Part shown: positions 8,296 through 14,974 of the stretch, one piece after another
Position numbering within the stretch: the first letter of the stretch is position 1
Layout of the letters: every line of letters begins with the position of its first letter
Assembly (NCBI GenBank): GCA_025602915.1
Contig: JAHLJZ010000176.1
Span: 1 to 14,974 of the forward strand
Origin: Paraphysoderma sedebokerense
Taxonomy: Eukaryota > Blastocladiomycota > Physodermatomycetes > Physodermatales > Physodermataceae
Length of the DNA: 14,974 nucleotides
Direction of reading: 5' to 3'
The notes under the pieces: model-generated
What the model was told of the DNA's origin: nothing
The model's input: the letters and a program-made list of their open reading frames with translations, nothing else
Databases searched by the model: none
Translations under genes and position numbers: made by a program

Positions 8296-9003
8296 CTGTA
8301 CAATTAGAGGTTGTGGATGTGTAAGCATATCTACTGGTTTGGATTTTAGTCTAGGGAGGAGCAACATGGATGGACTTACTAAATTGTAATCACTTTTTTT
8401 TCCTGAAGAATGTCTTTGACTCTTTTAGTTGACATATAGTTGGTTGTTTTGCTAGTTTCTGCTCCATATTCAATCAGGCATTGAAAAATATCGAGATGAT
8501 TTCTAACATCGCGTTCACAGATAATTTCAGCGACGTTCGTAAGAAGAGACCTTCCGTTATCGTTGTTTTTCGACAATACGGCTCCGTTGTCCAGCAATTT
8601 TTTGACGAACTCGACATATCGTAATGTACAAGCTATTTCCAGTGGAGATGACATGTGAATTTGCTCTTCCCATTTGTTGACATCCGCACCTTCTTCGATT
8701 AGGTATTCGGCGATTTCAAGACTGGGTTCCTACTTTAGTGCGTATGCTAACATGCTTGTATTGAGTCTGTTAAGAAAGTTGTCAGGGTCGACTTGAGCGT
8801 CAACACTCAAGCCCTTGCTCACGAGCAGCTTTAGAATTTCCAATCGATTAAAAGAGATGCACACAGATAGGATGTACCAGTGTGATTCAATCTGGTGGAT
8901 AAACTGCTGCAAGTTGTGTTGAAGAAGCACCAGCCTTGCTCCTAACGCCTACCATCAAACAGCGTTCTCTATACATTCAATATATTTTATTCGTGAAGCC
9001 TCA

Positions 9004-9048
9004 TCTTTGTATCCTTTGTATCTTTGTATCCTGTATCCTTTGTAATCC
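9004..9048. repeat. Short imperfect tandem repeat, ATCCTTTGT-like
   Basis: Imperfect copies of ATCTTTGT/ATCCTTTGT are joined in tandem. On the minus strand they encode the Lys/Tyr/Gly-rich start of the ankyrin gene. The matching site upstream of gene 2 (near 4500-4530) lacks this expansion. Slippage is the likely origin. Confidence 0.7.
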
Positions 9049-9279
9049 ATCCTTCCCTATTTTCTGTATAGCATGATCATACGAATTAATGACGATGAAT
9101 GTGACGCGACGCGTGAATTGGATTCCTGGCCCGCAATGGAATGTGGAATGCATTTGGCAGACAACATTCCTCCCTCCAGAATATTCAGCAGAACGATATT
9201 ACGTTGTAATTTCGTATTTTCATTGCAAGTTTAAACGCAAAAACCAGTGAGACTTCCCCCCAGTTGAAGCAGTCACGCA
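9044..9279 (+). promoter_or_regulatory. Conserved upstream region of WD40 gene 3, possibly bidirectional
   Basis: Second copy of the region at 4529-4753. The 17-mer GCGACGCGTGAATTGGA is at 9106-9122, ATATTCAGCAGA at 9181-9192, CGTATTTTCATTGCA at 9213-9227 and TAAACGCAAA at 9232-9241. The candidate ATG of the ankyrin gene (9050, minus) and the ATG of gene 3 (9280, plus) face away from each other across it. It could serve both genes. Confidence 0.6.
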
Positions 9280-11243
9280 ATGAGCTCTACAAGTGGGCAG
9301 TGTCTTGCCACATTCCAAGGGCATTCAAATTGGGTCAGGTCAGTCGCTGTTTCATCAGATGGAAAGTACGTCTACAGCGGGAGTTGGGACAAGACAGTCA
9401 AAAAGTGGGATTCTTCAAGTGGTCAGTGTCTTGTCACATTCCATGGGCATTCAGAGGGGGTCAGGTCAGTTGCTGTTTCACCAGATGGAAAGTACGTCTA
9501 CAGCGGGAGTTGGGACAAGACAGTCAAGAAGTGGGATTCTTCAAGTGGAGAGTGTCTTGTCACATTCCAAGGGCATTCTAGTCCGGTCTGGTCAGTCGCT
9601 GTTTCACCAGATGGAAAGTACGTCTACAGTGGGAGTGTTGACAAGACAGTCAAGAAATGGGATACTTCAAACGGCCAGTGTCTTGTCACATTCCAAGGGC
9701 ATTCAGAGGGGGTCAGTTCAGTCGCCGTTTCGCAAGCTGGAAAGTACGTCTACAGCGGGAGTTGGGACAAGACAGTCAAAAAGTGGGATTCTTCAAGTGG
9801 AGAGTGCATTGGCACATTTCAAGGGCATTTAAAGGTGGTCACGTCAGTCGCTGTTTCATCAGATGGAAAGTACGTCTACAGCGGGAGTAATGACAAGACA
9901 GTCGAGAAGTGGGATTCTTCAAGTGGCCAGTGTGTTGCCACATTCCAAGGGCATTTAAAGGTGGTGAGGTCAGTCGCTGTTTCATCAGATGGAAAGTACG
10001 TCTACAGCGGGAGTGACGACAAGACAGTCAAAAAGTGGGATTCTTCAAGTGGTCAGTGTCTTGTCACACTCAAATGGCATTCAGAGGGGGTCGATTCCGT
10101 CGCTGTTTTGTCAGATGGAAAGTACGTCTACAGCGGGAGTAAAGACAAGACAGTCAAGAAGTTTGATTCTTCAAGCGACTTTGATTATGCTATCTCCAAA
10201 CCTAAGGCCGAGATGTCAAAGGGAAAGCCTTCAGCCAAGCGAAAACAAACTGACGAAGGCACTGTGAATATCTATGGCAGTCTGGTTTCCCAGAAGAAGC
10301 TTAAGGGTTCATTGAGTAGCAGTAGTGCAACTGATCTACTGGCTGACAACTCTGAAACCCCTATTTCAATTCGAAAAAAGGATATAACACCCAAGCATAA
10401 GAAATCGAACAGTCTCGCCGTGCCACAACCAGGTGACACAACAAAGAGCCATTCACCAGCATCTGCATTCGTCAACGTCCCAACGATTAATGAAAAAGCT
10501 TGGACTATTAAGGAGGTAACAAATCTCTCTTATACGCATGAAGTTGAGTATGATGGTCACGCAACATACGAAATTGGATATATCAAGTTGAAGAGGTAGA
10601 ATTTGGCTATCTTTTGTTGCCAATCATCAATTACTTGAAATTGACTTTTAGACAATACTGTCTATGTTAGAAATACGGAACAGTGTTCGACTTTTTTAGA
10701 AGCTCTTGATGATGGCCATGCAAATGCCATTACGATGGTGAACACCACGATGGTTGATCAAATAAGAATATCTTATGTCGGCCGAACCCAAAATTTGGCG
10801 AAGAGAATGAATGACCAACATTTTTTCATAAACAAGACTGGAATAAAGAAAAAAAGGGGAAGAAGTAACTTGACAAAAACGATGGAACGTTTACGGGCAA
10901 GAAAAGATGCAATTATTGTGTTTGTGATTCGATATGTACGTTGGGCTACAGAGACAATCGCAACAACGGTGGAATCGGTAAGGCTCTCAACAGTACGACA
11001 GGAAAAAAACCCTTCTAACAGTAGTTCTATAGGAAATGCTTGACTATTATTTCTATCCCTGGAATCAGCAGGTTGGTTGTCCACACATTATAAAGACAAG
11101 AACAGAAAGACCGGAGAAGCGCCTCGACATTCACAAAGAGAAGTTTATTGAAATTCCAGAGGTAAGATTTTGATTCTTTGTGTCTCGATATTGAATTTGC
11201 TGGCATTGACTAGTACTGTCAAAAAGAGATACTCTTCAAGTAA
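9280..11243 (+). CDS. Seven-blade WD40 protein with basic tail and GIY-YIG-like region (gene 3), spliced
   Basis: Start ATG at 9280 (MSSTSGQCLATF) gives the closing strand of the propeller. Seven WD40 units of 126 bp follow from 9319 to about 10200, the canonical number for one closed ring. The tail is rich in Ser, Lys and Thr with basic patches (AKRKQ, PKHKK) that could direct it to the nucleus. The first exon runs into a stop at 10597, but AG|GTAGAA at 10596 is a good donor. Proposed introns are 10596-10670, 10978-11032 and 11162-11213 (75, 55 and 52 bp). They give a continuous reading through NTEQCSTFLEALDDGHAN, YVGRTQNLAKRM, EMLDYYFYPWNQQ and EKFIEIPE to TAA at 11241-11243. Without splicing the protein has 439 residues. 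The last exon is least certain: it reads a decayed WD40 copy in a foreign frame, so splicing may instead lead on to the AAA+ gene. It lacks the RING of genes 1 and 2. Confidence 0.7.
9319..10200 (+). repeat. Seven near-identical 126-bp WD40 repeats of gene 3
   Basis: Units start every 126 bp from 9319 to 10075. Long stretches such as GATGGAAAGTACGTCTACAG recur unchanged in most units. Variation is concentrated at the three or four residues after GH (SNWVR, SEGVR, SSPVW, SEGVS, LKVVT, LKVVR, SEGVD) and at x in SGSxDKT (W, W, V, W, N, D, K). Unit 7 has WH for GH and FD for WD. Confidence 0.9.
10671..11161 (+). other. GIY-YIG-like region encoded by downstream exons of gene 3
   Basis: Exons 10671-10977 and 11033-11161 encode ISYVGRTQNLAKRMNDQHF, then after about 50 residues VESEMLDYYF. 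In GIY-YIG nucleases such as I-TevI the Tyr of the YIG/YVG motif is followed ten residues later by a catalytic Arg and, some 50 residues on, by a catalytic Glu. Here the Tyr-Arg spacing (10774 to 10804) is ten residues and a Glu follows 56-58 residues later. The first motif (GIY) is not recognisable; the equivalent strand reads ITMVNTT. It could be a diverged or inactive GIY-YIG fold, or a chance likeness. Confidence 0.4.
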
Positions 11244-11519
11244 GTTCAACAATGCCGTCTCCAAACCTGAGTCGGAGACACCGAAGGGAAAGCTCTCAAC
11301 TGATCGAGAGAAAACTGATAAACCAATGAGAGACATAGTTGACAGTGTGACTTCTTCTGAGAAGCCCATGAGGTTACGGAGCAACTCTTCAAGTGATCAG
11401 TCTCTTCCTGACCCATTCCAAGGTCAATCATCTCTAGTGAATTTAGTCGCTTCTTCTCCCCATGGAAGCGATGTCTACAGCGGGAGTCTTGACATGAAAT
11501 TCAGAAAGCGGAAACGGAG
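11214..11519 (+). CDS. Decayed WD40 and tail duplicate, likely 5' exon of the AAA+ gene
   Basis: One frame, open from at least 11170 to a stop at 11521, reads TVKKRYSSSKFNNAVSKPES, then a Ser/Lys-rich stretch, then SSSDQSLPDPFQGQSSLV and DVYSGSLDMKFRKRKR. The first part copies the end of the propeller and tail of gene 3 (TVKKFDSSSDFDYAISKPKA); the last part is a worn WD40 blade. The WD pair and GH are lost (KKRY, GQS), but no stop has appeared in about 100 codons, so coding use seems retained. AG|GTAACT at 11520 and an acceptor at 11591 join it in frame to the AAA+ exon. No suitable ATG precedes it in frame, so it needs an upstream exon, perhaps gene 3. The acceptor is uncertain: 11213 gives the wrong phase from the gene 3 exon, while 11226 or 11271 give the right one. 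Confidence 0.5.
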
Positions 11520-11591
11520 GTAACTTCATGATATTCTCTATTCAGGTCAACATTGCCGTTAACTTGCTTGTTCATCGTCCCACACTTGTAG

Positions 11592-14500
11592 TCAAAGTGA
11601 ATACAAAAGAACGATATTTTTGAATAGCAATGGAGGCCCCACATTACTAGTTTTCAAGGAACACTGGGATGGTAAACGTCTTGGACCATTTGCTGAAAGT
11701 ACACAAAAGGATCTCTATTCGAATCTTTTAGTCTTACAAAAACCCGAAACCCAGCCGTCAGTGCATCCGTTTTCTGGATTAAATCTTCTGAAAGAGTTAG
11801 AAAAATCGAAACCCTGTACGGAAATTTTATTGTTGAAGTCGCTGGAGATAATGTCGCTCAGAACTGGGGATGTAGAAACTGAAGTTGAAAATTGTTTAAC
11901 GGCATATGTAGAAGCCATTCAAAAGAACAATTCGGAAGCTCATCCATTACTTCTGGTGGCCTTAGCCCGTCATACCGCTACTGGAAAAGCTGAAGCTGAA
12001 TCGTACGTCTCTACTTTTGCGGAACTCTATCCGCAGTCGGTTGATACATGGTTAAATGTATCCGAAAAGTCAGTTTCTGATACCACCCAACTCCCTGTCA
12101 AATCAGCTACTACTTCCGTAGAATCAACTGATATCCCTAGAAGCATGTGGAGAGATCTTAGTAGACAACATGGATGTCGATCGCCCGCCATGGACAAGAT
12201 CCTTGATTTGGTTGGTTTAAACAACGTAAAAAAAGCAGCCGTTACAATTTTTGAGATAGCATTGCAATACTCAAAAATGACACGCGCAAATATTGGCTCT
12301 TTCAATTTTTGCTTTGCTGGAAATCCTGGAACGGGTAAAACAACGGTAGCTAAACTTTTTGCGGAACTTTTGCGTGACTGCGGTCTGCGCGGAACCGACA
12401 CCTTTGTGCACTGCAATGCGCCAAAATTGAAAGAAGATGGTCCCGAGGAGTTTCGAAAGCTGATAACAAACGCTATGAATGGTGTCTTATTCATCGACGA
12501 AGCATATGATCTTGATCCGAATGCTGACTTTAAGGGTAAACCTATCGTCGCGGAACTATTAACTGCCGCTGAAAAGTATCAGGATAAACTGTCCATCATC
12601 ATTGCAGGCTACGAAAATGACATCAATAAAAAGCTGTATTCATACAATGACGGTTTAAAGAGTCGTTTTCAAACTATAATATTTGAAGATTTCGACGAAA
12701 ATGAATTGTCAGAAATATGGCGACGTGAAATAAAAAGACGAGGTTGGACCAGCGATGATAAAGTGGACCGGATTGCGACAAATCGTCTCTTGAAGGATTC
12801 CAAACGTAAAGGGTTCTGCAACGCTCACGCTGTTCGAAACTTGGCTGATCTTGCTTGTCAACGAGCTCTATCTCGCGCTGATTTTAATCAGACGATGATG
12901 CTAGAAACTTCTGATATTATCGGTATTCATCCGTTAAAAAATCCAGAAATCCAAGCCCTTTTAACAGAAGTCAATGGAATGATTGGGTGGGCAAAATTTA
13001 AAAGGGCGTTTGGAGAATTGATCAAATTGTGTGGTCAAAGTTATGACAGAGAGTTAAATGGAAAACCACCGTTACCGATTTCGCTGAATCGTATGTTTCT
13101 TGGTCCCCCAGGAGTAGGAAAAATTGCTGCTGCAAAGTTTTACAGCCGTCTTTTGAAACATCTGAATTATCTATCTGACGGCCAAGTTTTGGAGAAAAAG
13201 GCGGATGAATTTGTTGGTCAAGAATCTAGAGAAACGCAAGAAAAGACACTGGTAAGTTTATGCTGTTTATTATTGGTTACAAATTACGTTCAGTCCATTT
13301 GACAATGTGTTGGTACCCACTACTAGGGCATCCTACGTTTGGCGCAAGGAAAAGTACTAATAATTGACGACGCCTATGAATTAGATACTGATCATGGTGA
13401 AAAAGTGTTGAATTTATTAGTAACGAGAATCCAAAATTCGATGCCAAATGATATGGTAGTACTTCTTGTAGGGGATCATGAACAAATGACGTACATGCTC
13501 CAGAATCCAGGGCTCGTTCAATGTTTTCCACTTTCACAAGCATTCACATTTGACTACGACAATGAACATGAACTCCTCCAACTCCTAAGTAACTCCTGTA
13601 AACGATCTGGCGTTATTGCATCACATGAATTCGCTGAAAGAGCATTGGAAATATTGACGACACAACGTGATATGCCCAATTTTGCAAACGCAAAGACAGT
13701 TGACAAATTAGTTGACGCTGCCAAAGCAAAAATTACTTTCGGATTGGAAGGAGGGTGCACTAACATTCTCATCCCTGAATATCTTGAAATGGCTAAATCG
13801 ATAGACTCGCAGCATAGTGATAACGAAGATAGCGAGGATCGAGATAACGGAGACAGTGACGGTAGTGGTAACGGTGCTAATGACGCTAATGGTGGTGGTA
13901 ACGGAGGTGGTAATGGTAGTGGTATTGATGCTAATGGTGGTGGCGGGTGTGGTAGTGGTGGAGGTGGAGGGAGAGGTGGCGGTAGAGGTAGAAGGAGAGG
14001 TACAGGTAGAGGTAGTGGTGGTGGCAGAGGTGGTGATAATGGTAATGGAGGAGGAGGAGGCGGTGATGGTGGTGGTGGCCGTCCGTCACAAGACCGCCCA
14101 CATATAGAATGTCTTGTATGCCGCGCAAATATTCGGTGAGTTTTTTTTAGTCTGTTTTCTTTCCGATGGCACTAAACTTTCTGTGCAGGAACGACGAATG
14201 GATGAAACACTTGACGAGTACAAGATATGGAAAACATTGGTGTGATTCTCCAGGAAATATGGATTTATAGTTAGTATTCCACAGAACATATGGCTTAATC
14301 GCTTCGTATCCTAACGACGCTCTTATTGTTGTTAGCCGTGATCGAATGAATGGTTGGACAAGAATTCGCCCCGACGACACAGCAACGCCTGAAACATTCA
14401 GGTACACAGTGTCATGCAGCGATGGGACATTCGAGATTGCAGTGTTTCCGTTTTTTACCGCCGAAAAATTCGCATTCAAGCTTGGTTTCTTACAATACTC

Positions 14501-14974
14501 GTATGATCCTTTCATTCAAAGTTCTTCAAATAACTTTTATCAGACAGCTTTGGCTGTCAACGTCGAGGCCCACAACGTTCCAAATCATTTCACGTTGAGT
14601 TTAGCCCAGAACAATACGATCCAAAATCCATTCCCACAATCAAATATCTACTATGCAACTCAGTCAACTATGGGTGTCAACGAGGTACATAACAATCCAA
14701 GTCATTTGAGTTTGAATCTAGGCCCTGAAAACACAACCCAAAATATCATCACCCTGTTGAATACCCCTTGTGATCATTCTAGTTCAGTACAAGACAACCG
14801 AACCCAAAATGTAAGAAGCCAGTCAATGAACCTCGATTGTTCTCTGGAAACTATGATTATCAACCACGCCAATTTATTACCGAACTTCAGCGCTCAAAAT
14901 ATGGCAAACCTTACCGCGCAAAGCAATCATGATTTTAATCAATCGTTCATCGCACCATCAGTACCTTTAGCACC
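11592..14974 (+). CDS. Tandem CbxX/CfqX-type AAA+ protein with Gly-rich linker, C2H2 finger and Asn/Gln-rich tail (3' partial)
   Basis: Proposed exons are 11592-13251, 13327-14135, 14189-14217 and 14275 to beyond the window, with GT-AG introns of 75, 53 and 57 bp. A helical N-terminal region of about 200 residues precedes AAA+ domain 1. That domain has Walker A GNPGTGKT (12319-12342), Walker B LFIDEAYDL (12481-12513), sensor-like IIIAGYEND and arginine-finger GLKSRF (12652-12669), all typical of CbxX/CfqX (SpoVK-like) ATPases. Domain 2 has GPPGVGKI (13102-13125) and VLIIDDAYE (13354-13380), so it lacks the Walker A Thr/Ser and the Walker B Glu and is probably non-hydrolytic. Next come an acidic stretch, a Gly-rich linker with GRGRRRG patches, a C2H2 finger, an unrecognised beta-rich segment (FRYTVSCSDGTFEIAVFPFF) and an Asn/Gln-rich tail open to the window edge. 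No ATG lies near the 5' end of the frame, so an upstream exon (see 11214-11519) is expected. AAA+ proteins of this class remodel protein partners; the partner here is unknown. Confidence 0.75.
13852..14090 (+). repeat. GGT/GGN triplet-rich low-complexity repeat coding for poly-Gly
   Basis: Imperfect GGT, GGA and GGC triplets are interrupted by AAT/GAT and AGA. They encode Gly runs with Asn/Asp in the first half and Arg (GRGRRRG) in the second. Open frames on the other strand rich in His and Leu are a by-product. RGG-like stretches in known proteins bind RNA or drive condensates; that is only a possibility here. Confidence 0.85.
14101..14282 (+). other. C2H2 zinc finger assembled across two introns
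   Basis: CLVC is encoded at 14110-14121. After intron 14136-14188 the frame continues to HLT, with His at 14208-14210. Intron 14218-14274 (GTACAA...GTTAG) then brings in IFH, with His at 14280-14282. The result is C-x2-C-x11-H-x4-H, close to the classic finger. Without the second intron the frame stops at 14268-14270 and the last His is lost. The finger could bind nucleic acid or protein. Confidence 0.55.
14505..14741 (+). repeat. Tandem repeat of about 39-40 codons in the Asn/Gln-rich tail
   Basis: Unit 1 (14505-14624) starts DPFIQSSSNNFYQ and contains VNVEAHNVPNHFTLSL. Unit 2 (14625-14741) starts NPFPQSNIYYATQ and contains VNEVHNNPSHLSLNL. They differ by one codon in length and by scattered changes, and both end in an NNTIQ/ENTTQ-like motif. 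DNRTQN near 14800 may be a trace of a third unit. Confidence 0.7.

Larger units (their letters stand above)
7649..9050 (-). pseudogene. Ankyrin-repeat / coiled-coil gene, broken
   Basis: From an ATG at 9050 the minus strand stays in one frame to 8380. It encodes a Lys/Tyr-rich start (MDYKGY), then ankyrin repeats: LEILKLLVSKGLSVDA; MLAYALK-stop-EPSLEIAEYLIEEGADVN; SPLEIACTLRYVEFVKKLL; IFQCLIEYGAETS. In-frame stops lie at 8957-8955 (TGA), 8951-8949 (TAG) and 8732-8730 (TAG). The last cuts an otherwise perfect repeat and could be one C-to-T change in a CAG codon. The first two might be spliced out using GGTAG as acceptor (exon from 8948). The exon ends at GTAAGT (8379), but its phase does not match the next exon; a one-base slip in the A8 run near 8400 would correct it. 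Small coiled-coil exons follow (8295-7649). Ankyrin repeats bind proteins and coiled coils oligomerise. The gene is divergent from WD40 gene 3 and shares its upstream region. Confidence 0.65.

Noticed and set aside
10773-11084. 103-codon minus-strand frame opposite the GIY-YIG-like exons
   Set aside because: No domain, Phe/Leu-rich shadow of an AT-rich plus-strand coding region.
11546-11591. Acceptor at 11545 (ATTCAG) joining the 11214-11519 exon to the AAA+ exon
   Set aside because: The frame then ends at TAG 11589-11591; the acceptor at 11591 keeps it open instead.
13817-14128. Val/Met-rich plus-strand frame and His/Leu/Tyr-rich minus-strand frame over the Gly-rich region
   Set aside because: They are by-products of GGT-rich triplets read in other frames.
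14189-14270. TAG at 14268-14270 as the end of the AAA+ gene
   Set aside because: The frame goes on with coding character to the window end and an in-frame intron removes the stop while completing a zinc finger. It is kept as a possible alternative form.

Overview
The window looks like nuclear DNA from a eukaryote, probably a protist or fungus-like microbe. The genes are interrupted by short GT-AG introns (about 52-80 bp) that restore reading frames. The protein families are eukaryote-style (WD40, RING-HC, ankyrin, C2H2 finger, Gly-rich linker). AATAAA motifs follow two of the genes, and there is no operon-like packing or Shine-Dalgarno pattern. I cannot name the organism. Splice sites and gene ends are inferred from frame continuity only.

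Layout. (1) 2-1252 (+): 3' part of a WD40-repeat/RING-finger gene. (2) 1253-4528: non-coding and decayed DNA with relics of minus-strand genes and two dispersed repeat blocks. (3) 4529-4753: promoter region; 4754-5930 (+): a second WD40-RING gene, paralogous to the first. (4) 5931-7648: 3' flank, one small doubtful ORF and further copies of the repeat blocks. (5) 7649-9050 (-): a broken ankyrin gene followed by an array of small coiled-coil exons of exactly 21 and 28 codons. (6) 9044-9279: a second copy of the promoter region; 9280 onward (+): a third WD40 gene with one seven-blade propeller, a basic Ser/Lys-rich tail and, after an intron, a GIY-YIG-like region. (7) 11214-11519: a decayed duplicate of the WD40 plus tail, in a frame that splices into (8), an AAA+ gene from 11592 to the window end. 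That gene encodes two CbxX/CfqX-type AAA+ domains (the second with damaged ATPase motifs), an acidic then Gly-rich linker, a C2H2 zinc finger completed by splicing, and an Asn/Gln-rich tail with a tandem repeat.

The WD40 genes form a tandem array. Genes 2 and 3 share their upstream sequence, including an identical 17-bp ACGCGT-containing box about 160 bp before the ATG, and the start MSSTS. Genes 1 and 2 share the C-terminal RING and the 3' flank. The array appears to have grown by duplicating a cassette in which a WD40 gene lies divergently from an ankyrin/coiled-coil gene. The minus-strand partner is decayed in both copies.

The WD40 units are near-identical 42-residue repeats that vary mainly at a few fixed positions after the GH dipeptide and in the SGSxD loop. 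This resembles the rapidly diversifying WD40 repeats of fungal HET/NLR-type recognition proteins. A speculative reading is that the locus is a lineage-specific recognition array: variable propellers coupled to RING (ubiquitin ligase), GIY-YIG-like and AAA+ output modules.
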